This document shows, piece by piece, positions 14,042-25,870 of a stretch of 64,000 nt of DNA. The notes under the pieces are model-generated. The model was not told the origin of the DNA, made no database searches, and was given only the letters and a program-made list of their open reading frames with translations. Position numbers and translations under genes: made by a program. The DNA comes from Prochilodus magdalenae (taxonomy: Eukaryota; Chordata; Actinopteri; Characiformes; Prochilodontidae), in contig JAMWET010003604.1 of NCBI GenBank assembly GCA_024036415.1, positions 282,501 through 346,500 on the forward strand. Direction: 5' to 3'. The stretch's first letter is position 1. Each line of letters opens with the position of its first letter.

Positions 14042-14663
14042 CAGTGGAGTGCGAAAATTTGGGCAGCATTGTTAATTTTCCTGATTTACCTTTATAAAGC
14101 ATTGATTGTTTGCAGCTGAAGCTGCGCCGGGGCTGGATCTTCCAACAAGACAACGACCCTAAACACTGCTCAAAATCTACTAATGCATTCATGCAGAGGA
14201 ACAAGTACAACGTTCTGGAATGGCCACCTCAGTCCCCAGACCTGAATATTATTGAAAATCTGTGGTGTCACTTAAAGAGAGCTGTCCATGCTCGGAAACC
14301 ATCAAACCTGAATGAACTAGAGATGTTTTGTAAAGAAGAATGGTCTAAAATACCTTCAGTCACAATCCAGACTCTCATTAGAAGCTATAGGAAGCATTTA
14401 GAGGCTGTTATTTCTGCGAAAGGAGGATCTACTAACGTTTTTTTTTTTTTTTGGTGCCCAAATTTATGCACCTGCCTACTTTTGTTTAACCAATTATTGC
14501 ACACTTTCTGTAAATCATATAAACTTCATTTCACTTCTCAAATATCACTGTGTTTGTCCCCTATATGATATATTTAACTGAATTTTTTTTTCCAAACAAT
14601 CAATGCTTTATAAAGGTAAATCAGGAAAATTAACAACGCTGCCCAAACTTTCGCACCCCACTG
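14042..14663 (+). mobile_element. Internally deleted Tc1 element with ~71-bp TIRs and TA target duplication
   Basis: The termini CAGTGGAGTGCGAAAATTTG and the inverted CAGTGGGGTGCGAAAGTTTG are near-identical for about 71 bp and are flanked by TA at 14040-14041 and 14664-14665. Only the C-terminal third of the transposase lies between them. The N-terminal DNA-binding domain and first catalytic Asp are deleted. Confidence 0.9.
14113..14445 (+). pseudogene. Tc1 transposase C-terminal fragment
   Basis: One uninterrupted frame encodes about 110 residues. It carries the second and third catalytic positions of the DDE triad (QQDNDPKH and SPDLNIIENLW) and the family's usual end (KHLEAVISAKGGSTN). It starts abruptly at LKLRRGWIF just inside the left TIR, so helix-turn-helix regions and the first Asp are missing. 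A T-run after GGSTN changes the end of the frame. Confidence 0.85.
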
Positions 14664-14771
14664 TACATTTACTGGACTATTGTTTGTGCCCTGCCCTGGT
14701 GGGGGATCCAACCCCAGTCCACAATGTGGTGGGCAGAAATGCTTTTCATTTGTTTTCATTTCATACATTAA

Positions 14772-14965
14772 TTTATCATCTCCGCTGCTTATTCCTGGGT
14801 AGGTGCTGAACCCTATACCAGCACTCGTTGGGCATAAGGCAGGAAACACCCCATCAATTTAGCATCTCCAATTTACCCGACTGCATATCCGACACCAAAA
14901 CACCCGGACGAAACCCACGCAGACCTAGGGAGAACATGCTAACTCCACACAGAAAGAACTGTTAG
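14772..14965 (-). repeat. Dispersed teleost repeat (TGTGGGTTTCCTCC type), minus strand
   Basis: On the minus strand it reads TAGCATGTTCTCCCTAGGTC, GTCTGCGTGGGTTTCGTCCG and GGGGTGTTTCCTGCCTTATG, the same landmarks as the copy at 7.5 kb. Confidence 0.65.
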
Positions 14966-15354
14966 GCACCAGCACTATTCCCAGTGCCTCCCTCAGTGCT
15001 TTCTGTAAACATAATTTAGAGTTAAAACAAAATTGCTGAATTGATTTACTGGTTAAATCCGACACGATGCACTTTCGAAGGAATCATAAGCACACTGAAT
15101 CGTTAAAAGGTCAGACACTTATAACCTGGAAATTTTGCAGATTATTGTACTGTCCTCACTTGAGGCTTAATAAAAGGTAATAGAGATTAAATACTATTTT
15201 AAGGCACTTATGGGTCTGACAGCCTGACACTCTGAAACCCATCTGACTGGGATAATCAAGTGCAAATTGCTTTAGTATGAACCATGAGAGTCCCACTCGA
15301 ATTCATTTATACTGCTCATTCATTTTAACACTTCAGTGAAACCCTTAAGAGAGG

Positions 15355-15395
15355 AACACACACACACACACACAGACACACACACACACACACAG

Positions 15396-15456
<61 letters not shown>

Positions 15457-15459
15457 TAC
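15355..15459. repeat. Compound CA/TA microsatellite
   Basis: (CA)n with two GACA interruptions passes directly into (TA)n. Confidence 0.97.
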
Positions 15460-15918
15460 AGCTGGGTACAGGTTAAATTAGACCACATACACACTCACAT
15501 CTAACAACCCCTTTCAACCACATACACACTCAGCTCACTATACATCTCCCCTCTAATTACATCTGGCTGTGTGTCATGCAGCGAGGAACAATTAGAACTA
15601 GAGACCACCGCTGGTTGTTTGTGAGGGGGGAGGTCTATGTAATTTCAGATAATGCTGTAAACCAGCCCCTCCTAACTCATACGCCCACACATAGAGTTTT
15701 TAAAAATGTGCACGGTGAAGTAGACAGGCGCACTGAAACAAGTAATGGATTGAATTTACTTCATTCAGTGGTGCATAACAAAAACGTTTTTCATTAAATT
15801 TGCTCATTTTTATGCACTTAGAAAAAAAGATTACTGAAGTATTTATATTATTTACATTATTCTACCCCAACCTATGCAAGTCAGCCGGGTTATGCTAATG
15901 GTCTTTTGTCAACAAGCC

Positions 15919-15955
15919 AACCAAACCAAACAAACAAACAAACAAACAAACAAAC
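15919..15955. repeat. CAAA microsatellite
   Basis: About eight (CAAA) units. Confidence 0.95.
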
Positions 15956-16130
15956 ATAGGACAGAAATTATTATTGGAGTGCTCTTTGCTGGTGCTTCGC
16001 ACCACTGACATTGAATCAATTAATACACTGCACCACAGCCTGAATGTAAGTCACAACTTGCTTACAAGATTAGCCTAAACTAGTAAGTCACAACAAACAT
16101 GTGATGTTTTGGATTATACTATATATATAA

Positions 16131-16187
16131 GTGTGTGTGTGAGAGTGTGTGTGTGGGTGTGTGTTTGCGTGTGGGTGTGCAAGTGGG

Positions 16188-16218
<31 letters not shown>

Positions 16219-16403
16219 GCACGTGTGTGTGTGTGTGTGTGTGTGTGTTTGTGTGTGTGCGAGTGTGTGTTTGTGTGTGTGCGAGTGTGTGTGTGTTTGT
16301 TTGTGTGGTTGTGCATGTGTGTGTGTTTGTTTGTGTGGTTGTGCATGTGTGTATGTGTGCGTGTGTGTGTGTGTGTTTGTTTGTGTGGTTGTGCATGTGT
16401 GTA

Positions 16404-16444
<41 letters not shown>
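16131..16444. repeat. Long interrupted GT tract with higher-order repeat
   Basis: About 310 bp of GT-rich DNA with GTGTGC, GGGTGT and TTTG interruptions. A longer unit, TTTGTTTGTGTGGTTGTGCA, recurs three times (about 16297, 16327 and 16376). All six frames over it are low-complexity Cys/Val or His/Thr and are not genes. Confidence 0.97.
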
Positions 16445-16446
<2 letters not shown>

Positions 16447-17329
16447 GTCACACCCTCTTTTGAGTCACTGTACTGCACAGACTATGCAATCCTAGAACCA
16501 TATGGCGCTTAAGAGATCTTCTGTACCAAAGATGAGGGCAAACAGAAAGCTGCTAGCGTAATGCAGCTCCTATTTCTGTCTTATGCTTAGTTTGCACACA
16601 CTACTAAAAGAACATAAGGCAAGAAATGTACTGGAAATAGATTTGAAGCTGAATAGTAATACAACACATGCAAAACATTGTGATGAATAAATCAATATTA
16701 ATGTGCCAAAACTGCTACAAATAAAATCAGTTCACATTAACTTACATTAATAAATAAGGCTAATTTTGCCCTTTTCATTCCTATTGGGAGACTAATAAAG
16801 ACATCGTTATTGATTTTTGCAGCCAAAGTTCAGTCTTAGAACTTGGTTGCATTCTCTGCTGTCTGGGATGGCCAGTCCATTCTTCTGAAAATACCGGCAG
16901 CTTCTGTATTGATTTTCTTAGCTACACATCTTTTCAGACTTATGGGTTTGAGTTATCTTCTCATTGGACTGAACCACCTGTGGACTTTTTAGTTCTTTCA
17001 GTGATGAAAGCTTTTAAAGTTTACCTCTGTAAGCCTGATTTTAAATGTTAACCGTTTGTTATAATAGTAAAGACACGAACTGTTCTTCTCTTTTTTACAC
17101 TGTTTAGCCTTGCAAGTGGATTATCCCCCATCTAATCTCCTCAGACGTAGCTTCTTTACATAATTAGAAAAAAAAACAGCTGGTCTGTACAATGTGTTAC
17201 AATTTTATGATGCATGCAGAAAAAAAACATTTACGTTTTCGGGAAAAATCAAGAGGGGTCATTACATAGAGTTTTTTGAAGCAAGATGGTCTTATCGATG
17301 TATTGCTTGCCATACTGGTCATGCAGATA

Positions 17330-18060
17330 TATTACCATAGCACACCGTCAAGAAGAAGGCACACACCAGTGGCATCAAGGATCTGCGAGACCTACACGAA
17401 CCATGGAGAGGGAGAACCGATAGACTTGTGGAGAACCGATAGACGATCTGACTTGTGGAGTGATCCAACAACAACTATTTCAGACATTCAGCAAACAAGG
17501 ATGCCCTCCGTGAGTCATCCTGTTAGTGCCAAGACAATGCCATCTTCTGCAAAGACTGCAAAGGTGTCGTGCCAGACTGTCATGGAGTGACCCAGAGTGG
17601 CAGTGGGTCATCTTCAGAGACAAGTCGTGCTTTTGTCGAAGCCGTGTGTGGAGGCACCGTGGTCAGGGCCAAGAATACATTTTTTTCACTGCACGTCACA
17701 CGTCCAGAAGGCCTGATGTCATTCCACCTCCACGCCTACAGGAACTGCGTGAGAATATTCAAGCTGCATGAGATGGATTATCACAGAACTCCATTAGGAA
17801 CCTCTACAACTCCACTTGTTGTGTTAGCAAACATGGGACACATGGGACAGTATGTTAGCATACTGAAAGATATACTTCTGTATGTGTGGCTGAATAAATA
17901 TTACCCATGTCTGTCTAAATGTCATCATTCATTGTTCCTGGTAACCTTTATCTTCCTTCCCAGTAGCACTGAAATCCCACACTTCCTTCTGGGTGCAACT
18001 ATTCTTTTGATGGTAAGTGCTGCAAAGGCAATAAATGGATTAGAGCTGAAACGGAAGACT
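17330..18060 (+). mobile_element. Tc1-like transposon relic, copy 2
   Basis: WQWVIFRDKSCFC near 17607 followed by RVWRHRGQ resembles the first-aspartate block of Tc1-like transposases (VIFSDESRF then VWRRxGE). A downstream frame reads LQELRENIQAAWD, similar to the family's C-terminal helix. The glutamate of the triad and both termini are not clear. It is shifted and broken throughout and is not functional. Confidence 0.55.
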
Positions 18061-18189
18061 TGTAATAGTAAATATAAGTCATTTTTTAATTAACACTTCG
18101 GGAATCCTCGAAACACTATTAAGTATTTTATCATCATCCACTGAGCAGAATGTGGGGCTTCTAGGACAGACAGCTGACCGTCTTTATTA

Positions 18190-18190
18190 G

Positions 18191-18224
<34 letters not shown>

Positions 18225-18244
18225 ATGCACACACACACACACAC
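18190..18244. repeat. CA microsatellite
   Basis: (CA)n with two interruptions, about 55 bp. Confidence 0.95.
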
Positions 18245-21200
18245 TCATTAAGAGCTCTGGCCACAGGCATTAAACATTTAGGCTCTCATTTAGCTGATGA
18301 TTAGACAGAAGAGGTGAGAAAGAGCCAGAAGAGAGAGAACAAATGATATTGTTTTGCTCCTTTCTTCTCTCTTTTAAATTAGAAATGAAATGTCTTAGTT
18401 GGACTGAAGCAGTGACCTATGCTCTCCCTCTCTGTCTCTGTCTCTCTCTGTCTCTCTTAAGTCATGGCTTCTCTCAGAGCTCACCACCCTCACACTATTA
18501 CACGCTTCTGCCCACACAGCTAAGCAGCTGACTTTATTTCCAAAAGGACAGAAGGTGCATTTGCAATTCCGTTATTTAATTTGGAGATTTCAGGCCTAAA
18601 CAGACAGCAGAGAAGGCAGACAAACTGCTTAAAGAAGTCAAATCTGCAGTTATGAATTATGCATTAGTCTGGTACTTTCTGTTCATGCTCTTACGCAACT
18701 TTCTGTCCACATCCTTACAGGCTGATTATTCAGCAAAGACATAAAAAGTACAACTGTGCGAAATGATTGACTTATTACTGAGTTGTAGGCGTGACAAATG
18801 GAAGGTTATAGGTTTAACTTACTTGTTTACAAAGAAATACATCATTTAGAATATTTTTCTGTTTTGTACACATTACATGGCAATAATGACTCATTATAGC
18901 AATGATAATTGAGACATTCCCTGACATTAACAGCCATATGGAAATGTCTGGTCACCCCCGGTCAACTGATGTTCTGATTTTTTTAACAGAGGTCACAGTT
19001 CTGCATGCTTTTAATACACATTCACTGCTTATTAGCTGCATTTAACATATTGGGGAAAAAAAACATATATTGTGCTCTGTGCTAAAGTTCTGTCACATTT
19101 TTATTTATTTATTTTTAGATATGTTAAACTAAATTACATTTTTTTTTTGCCAATGAATATCATAGTATATCTATAGAATCTATCAAAACAGTAGGGGGCA
19201 ACATCACTGATAAGTTTTGGTCCCCACCACCTTTGCAAAAAACAAGGAAAAGCACAGTCGCTCTCCATATAAAAGCAGGTATCTCCAAAATGGCAAATGG
19301 CAGCTTTACAGGAGGGCAAAAAGTCTATTAATTATAAGTTCAGTTTTAATGTAAGTCAATGGTACCAGATATTTTCCCAAGCAATTTCGAGTCATTTCTG
19401 TTGGTCCATTCATCCTAATATATAAGAGTCTTCCTAGTAAAGGATGTTCAACTTATGTTTGCTCAGAAAATCAACAGACCATGTTATCTGGCTGAAGTAT
19501 TCTTTTGCATATGACTATGTATACACTCAAGTTCATCCAGTGTTCGTCCAGTGCTGGGGGCTTTATACTCTTCTAGGTAATGTTTGGCATTGGTAGCCTC
19601 ATGCTCAGGAGCGGCTGCTCTAGACTGCCTTGCTCTACTGACTGTTCCTTTCTATATATATGTGTACATGACCATTAGTGGCAGTTATGGGTGGGAATTA
19701 AAGTAGCTCAGTTCAGTAATTAATGTATTTAACCCATTAACCCCGTAAATGGCTGGGACATGCCGGGTCCAGGCTTCCATTCTTCACTACTGCAACTCAA
19801 GGATATTCCATTTGCACTTTATTCCATGAATACTGAAAAATAGGAATGTAAGAATGTAAAAAGCCTGGAATATTATAAGATGAAGCTGAAGTGTTCATTT
19901 TTCAGTTATTAATCATGATAGTCCTAAGAATCAGTAACTTCATTATAATTGCTGAATAAGTTATGTGGCAAGTCAATATCAAATACATACATTTCCACAC
20001 GTGTTCTTTCAGTCATGCAGATACCTCACAAGATACCGTGGAAAAGCACCCAGCATAGATGTGGTCACATTCTTCAATTTCACTGGACGTGCAGCATGAA
20101 CTCATGAACTAAAGCCTTGGGCAGTGTTCCAAAGCCTTGGAGAGTCTGTGCACTATGAAAAGAAAAGGTGTTGATCAGTATACTTGCCAGGTTTCATCAA
20201 AGACTGTTATTGTACCACTCAGGGGGCAGCTGTGGAGAGGTGCCCCCTACAGCTGGGATTCACCATCACATAGTGTACGTGCAGCTGTCACCAAGTCCAC
20301 ACCAGGCTACTCTCTTATTGGGCTCTCTCTGCCCTGTTGTTATGCACTATGCAGCATATCAGCTAACCAAGAGTCTGCATTCAGTCCACACAGTCCAGCA
20401 TACATCCCTGAACACCCTGAAGCCCTGGGAAATGTTTTTAACATTAAAGAGAATAATATTATTTTTGCTTTTTTTCATTTTTCAGAGTACCAGAGGCATG
20501 ACATGACTAAACAGAAAAGGATGAATTCTTACATTTCCAAAATGCACCATAGGCTATGCTAAACGTGATGGTTCCTTACTCAACCTCAGTAGAGATCTTG
20601 AGTTTGTGTATTCTGTGTTTTATGACTTACATGACAATGCTACACTTATCTTGTTGCATTGTATCCAATAAAAATGAGCCCCAATGATGTCAAGGGGAAA
20701 GGCAGTTTTGTACAGTCCAACGAAATAACACTGATTTGATTTTGGACAATAATTTGAGACCATACATGGAGCACAAACATGAGCACAAACATGGAGAACC
20801 GCTTTCCTTTAGTGTGAATGACTAAAAACAGTTGCATCCATTGTGCAGCTACAGGAACCTGTTATGTCATTTCATACAGCACGTACACCATAGCCTGTAT
20901 AACAGCGAGTGCGATGTGTGATTATAAGAATGTGGGACACTAGGCTACTAATAGTTTGCTAGGCTCTCATTATGCATTAACTTTACGGGAACATCGCCCC
21001 TCAGTCCTCGTACAAGTACAGCATGTTTAATGCAGTGTTGGCTTATAAATATTCACTTAAAAGCATCAAATTAGTGCAACAGACCAAACTTCAAGCTCAG
21101 ATAACTAGTAAACTCATTCTGAAGTCAAAACACGATGGTTATCATTTTCTAAAAGTCTAATTAATTCTGTTTGTGCTTCTATTACCCTGAGAAAATGGTA

Positions 21201-21859
21201 CAAAAACAACAACAAAAAAACATTCAACTGAAATGTTGTAATTGTGTTGTTTTGTATGTGGAATCAATGTGCATATTTAAATCAGATACATTCAAAGCAC
21301 TCATTTTTCTCAGTGTATACATTTGCGAAAATGTGTACCGTCTTTGTGAAATGTTGTAGTTCTACTGATTAAACTTGACACTCCACTCATTCCACAACAC
21401 CAGTTCAGGTTGACTCTAAGGAGTGTTTTGCCTTTCAGGACCATGGACAGTGCTCCCTTTATTAGTAATGAGCAAAACGCTTCCTTTGCATTGTGTGGGT
21501 GGTTGTTTGTGAGGAAGTGAACAGAAGAAAGAAACGGAAAGAAGAGTGTAGACATGTGAGACACTTATTTGACAAACGTTCATCCTGTACTGGCTATGCA
21601 TGGGTGGAGTTTCATGGTTGGATCAAATCAGGTCATAACCGGATCATCCATCACTGCCACACCCGGTGACACTGCATCCTCCTGGGAACCTGGGGAGGGT
21701 TGCTGATTGAGTTTACTTGGATACTAGTGGGTGTGTGTGTATGTGTGTGTGTGCTTTGAGGAACAGGTACACTGAAGCTTTGATGGAGGGCTAATACACT
21801 GTTATTACATAACCTATTTTTACTGGGGTGGAGTGGCTTGATGTGAAGTAGTTCTTTGT
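18245..21859. other. Intergenic, no gene recognised
   Basis: The longest frame (20137-20562 plus, 141 codons) has no recognisable domain and an overlapping frame of similar length, so I do not call it. Confidence 0.5.
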
Positions 21860-22180
21860 AGAGAAACTTACAGACTCTGATTCCCTTACACTGGTGGTGA
21901 TAGGAACCAGATGTTACAATGTCTTCACCACAAATCTAGTCACTTTTAAAGCCATTAAACACACTAGGTGCCTAGTTACAGTTGCCACCACTTTTGACTC
22001 TCCTGTAGTTTTTTAAGGACAAAGCATTTCTCATCAAACAACTCTAAGTGACTTTTCTTACATCTTAACCATTTAATAATGTAAAGCCAAAACGCCACTT
22101 TAAAGAGTACTGAACTCTTCTTTCTAGAAGTTCTAAAGTTTCTGAAACACTTAACACCCCTGTGAATTTGTGCAGTGAAT
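21860..22180. repeat. Dispersed repeat sharing GGTGGTGATAGGAACCAG
   Basis: GGTGGTGATAGGAACCAGAT near 21893 is shared with the copies at about 42.74 and 42.95 kb. Later words (AGTTTCTGAAACACTTAACA) resemble the flanks of the 43.3-43.8 kb copies. Confidence 0.45.
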
Positions 22181-24279
22181 ACAAGTTTGAACAGAGGTGT
22201 GTGTGTGTTGGAGGGGTGCTGGGATATGTGTGTGTAAAGGTCAGTGTTCTCCCCCCACTGTGTCGCAGTGATGTAGGGGTTATTAACTCTGATCCACTGT
22301 GACGGACACTAAAAGGTTCCCCTGAACTCCTAGAGTCTCCATACCACATAACACACCTGAGGGAGTCATAGCTCAGCAGGTGACAACACCTCTCATACAT
22401 CTCTCTCCCACACACTCACAAACACACACACTTGAGCCATATTTACTTTTCAGGGCTGGCTTGTGTGATGAGCCTAAAATGACTCGGTCCAGTTTCCCAA
22501 AAGCATCTTACCAGTATCATTTTAAATGAGGGAGAGCGTGTTTACCATTTTCAGATCATCTTTGTGCTGATATGTCCCCAACCCTGTTAGTCCCACCACT
22601 TTTGAACAAAGTTTGTTGCAAAAACTGCTATTCGAATACTCTTGAATTGAAACTGTCCAGATTTTGGGGCCATTTTTATGTAGTTTGGTACTGTGTTCAA
22701 CACGGTCTACTTTCATATCTATTTAAACTCAGTTTTCTAACCCCATGAATCCAGCTCTGTCAGACACTTTCAGTCAGGTTTGTCTGTGATAGCCTAATAG
22801 GTTAACATACGTGTCAGCTGGCTTCAATCAGCCTTATTGTACTTTCTCAGGTCTGTGTTCTACCCTCAGCTTGCTGTTTATCAGTCAGTCTAGAACATAT
22901 TTTGCCACATCCATATTTAAACAATCTCTGACATCCTATATTACATTACCAGCTTAATGCACCTTGGGGCTTGTGAGGTTATACTGTCAGTTTATAAAGG
23001 TGGGGGGGTGAAAAAAAAATAACAAAATACATTTTACCCATGTTTGCTTCTTTCATTTAGCCACACAATATGATAATTGCATTGTGTTTCTTGGGAGTAG
23101 TCAGCCAATCAACCTCGCCATTCATTGCTTTGAAAAATTATCACCCACTATGTGAGTGGATGAGCAAAAAAAATGGGTGTGGTGTTACTTCCTACATTTC
23201 TAGTGTAAGCTTCAAAGATTAGACAAGCTTGTGTTGTTTACAAAAATTTATTCATACAAATCTTACAACACCTTATTTTTTTGACATTTATATTGGTGAC
23301 CTCTGTTGTGGTTCCCATATGTGTTATTATAACCTACTATTCATCTACACAAGAAATAGATTTGTTTATTTAAGATTAATCTAAAGTAAGGCTTTAGGCG
23401 CTATCAAACTTTACACACAGCATGAATTTCAGGGCATGAATTTCAGGGCTCTATGATTTCTACGACTAGCAATTACACACTACGTATAGTGAATCTAAAA
23501 CAAACAACAGGAAATGGTGCAGGAAGTTGAACAAAATAACGTGGGGCCATTGAACAAAAGTCATGTAATCCAATGAAATGGGAGGAGTGTGAGCAGGTGA
23601 TGTGCAGCATTGGAGGGCCACTAACATGCCATCTGAGATTGGTGGCCATTTTAAAAGTCGAAGCAAAGGCACCCGAGCTGCAAACTGCCCTCCTGCGTCA
23701 CAAAGCCTGCAGGAGAACGCATAATTAAACACAGATTGATTTCACACTCACACAGTCTTCCTTACACTCTGTTGTACTCTCTCCCTAAAACACCCACATT
23801 CACAGTCTTACACACCTTAGTGGGATCCAAAGTACTGTAGTTTTGGCTAGGTGTGCTTTAACCAGTAAATGGCTTTATTCTACATCTTTGCTAAAAATTT
23901 AGCTAAAACACTCTGTCTTTGTCTTTTATTCACTTTTCTATCATATCAATATCTATTTAATTAATTGAATGCGAACATTTATTGCCCCCAAAATTAGTAC
24001 TCATTAACTATTTAGTACTCTCTCCTTCTGATACAGTTATTTCTGACCACCTCTTTTTACGACATTTCTGAAATACTTTACTCCTTCTTGCATACATAAA
24101 CATATGCATAAGTAAGGGGGACTGAAGCCTGCTAGCACTCTCTGCGTAAGCAATTATGACTGCGGTCAACCCCTCCAATGACCTCCTACAGCTATGAAAG
24201 TCTAATTAGGGCCATCAACACTGGTAACTAAGGAGACATGACAAGAGAGAGGTACCCATCCTCCCAGGTCCCAAACCAC
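22181..24279. other. Intergenic, no gene recognised
   Basis: GT/CA-rich patches near 22200-22430; no coding signal. Confidence 0.5.
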
Positions 24280-24880
24280 AGTATGGAAAAGTTTGGGTGC
24301 CCCTGGTTAAATCATATCCTGTGGATTCTACGTGAAAATAAGTTAAGACATCATCTACCAAAAATAAGCCTAAATATTGTACATTTCTGTTAATAGTAGC
24401 CTGCAATAAAAAAAGCAGATTTCACAGGCAGTTTGGTCAAGAATGAAGAACTTTAATCTGTAAATCTAAAAGTATACCCAGCATATCTTTGCAACAGGAG
24501 ACAGAAACAAGAGCTTCTATGAGGCACACAGTAGAAAACTTTGATTTAATTCCCTACAAGCAAATAAAAACATTTACACACAAGCACTCCATCACACATA
24601 CTGCCCACCACCAGAAAAGCTGAACTGTACTGTTCTATTCAATAGTTTAACACAATCACAAGCTAAGACCCCCACACTTTTGGAAAGAGAGATGAAGAAG
24701 AATAGCTTGGAAGGATGATAGATAAGGTGCCTGGGCATGCTTTTACAGGGATAGGCAGAAAGGCTAGGTGGTGGCTCAAACAGAGACAAGTCTTGCAGGC
24801 CCCTATATATTGCAAGTGCGTTCTTCGAGGCGTTCTTCTATTATGATTGTCCATGACAAAGAATCCATTATTCATGTTTG
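24280..24880. mobile_element. Probable DNA-transposon-derived segment
   Basis: AAAAGTTTGGGTGCCCCTGG at 24288 is a Tc1-type terminus, followed by GTGAAAATAAGTTAAGACAT as in such elements. I could not find a matching inverted end. Confidence 0.4.
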
Positions 24881-25237
24881 AAGATAAATCTGCCCGAAAT
24901 GAGAAGGTTCCATGATGTGAAAGTCAATGCGTCTGTCAAAGAGGGTTGTGAGCAGGTGAGGAAGGAGAGGAGTTTGGCTCGTGAAATTTAAGCGATAGAT
25001 GACAGGGGAGGGAAATTTCACGGGAGAGAGAGGGGAGGAGTGAGAGACACCCCTCCGAAGAAAAGGGCTAAATGGTACCGGAGCCACAGAACTCACCGGG
25101 AGATCGGGAGGGAACAGCCTCAGCCAGTTCCACATAAATGCCTCAAACTCATCCCCATCCGGGAGCGCCCCAATGTCTATGTCTTGTAGAAATTGGTGCA
25201 AATCTAAGTCTTCAGGGCTGTTGTAAATAAAAAACAC
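24872..25237 (-). other. Unidentified 121-codon open frame downstream of adcyap1
   Basis: A minus-strand frame without ATG (it opens at a GTG) encodes an acidic start (SPEDLDLHQFLQDIDIGALP then DGDEFEAFMWNWLRLFPPDL) followed by a Pro/Ser-rich part. I do not recognise the family. It lies just after the adcyap1 polyadenylation signal and next to a transposon-like terminus. It may be a transposon remnant or chance. Confidence 0.2.
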
Positions 25238-25294
25238 TACACTCTTAATTTCAACGTTCCAGAATAATAAAGAAAGGTAACATTCAAAGCAACG

Positions 25295-25686
25295 ATTGTC
25301 TGTAAGACAATTTATTTACTCAGACTCATATTGGTAGATCGATATATGTAAAAGACAAGGTCATCATCAGGAGCACATCGTTCAAGTGCACAATAACTTT
25401 CTTAATGTCTAAAAATAAATCAGTAAATATATATATATATATATAGACTATATTTTGGTCAGACTGAATGATTGGTCCACAAAGTTAGATCTGTGCGTTC
25501 TCAAGTGCTTCAGTACAAAAGAAAAACAGTATTATTATCAAAATATTAATTTTAATGTCTTCACTTCATACATAAATACATGTTTAAAGAACACAGGCGC
25601 GATCGACTCATCATCTCCACATCCCGGCTGACTCAGGACTGTACATACAAGGGCGTCAGCGGCTTTGTATTTTTTTTTCGAAAGCG
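25295..25686 (-). other. adcyap1: Probable adcyap1 3' untranslated region
   Basis: This AT-rich stretch directly follows the stop codon. The nearest good polyadenylation signal on the minus strand is AATAAA at 25316-25311. Cleavage would then fall near 25295. The end is inferred; longer 3' UTRs are common for this gene and could run further. Confidence 0.4.
25311..25316 (-). terminator. adcyap1: Candidate adcyap1 polyadenylation signal
   Basis: AATAAA on the minus strand, about 370 nt after the adcyap1 stop. It is the first canonical hexamer downstream that I could find. Confidence 0.4.
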
Positions 25687-25870
25687 CTACAAATAGGCGA
25701 GCCGTCGTCCTTTGCTTCTAAATCTCTGTCTATACCTTTTGCCGAGGACGGCAGCCAGATACTTCTTCACGGCCATTTGCTTCCGATAGCGACTGTAGCT
25801 GTCTGTGAAGACCCCATCTGAATGGCGCTTGGAGAGCAGCTCCGTGCTGTCCTCCTTCGCACTCCCGCCT
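25687..25870 (-). CDS. adcyap1: adcyap1 last coding exon (PACAP-38)
   Basis: The acceptor is CACACAG before 25870; the exon runs to the TAG stop at 25689-25687. It encodes residues 109-168, with Gly108 split. It contains the dibasic site, the whole of PACAP-38 and GRR followed by the short tail LAYL. Compared with mammalian PACAP-38 the visible changes are Val5, Arg32, Phe35, Arg36 and Ser37. The first 27 residues are otherwise identical to the mammalian peptide as I recall it. Confidence 0.97.

Noticed and set aside
16088..16512. Several long open frames on both strands, rich in Cys/Val or His/Thr
   Set aside because: They are translations of a GT/CA repeat tract, open in several frames at once.
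20137..20562. 141-codon plus-strand frame
   Set aside because: It has an overlapping 112-codon frame on the same strand, no recognisable motif and mixed composition.
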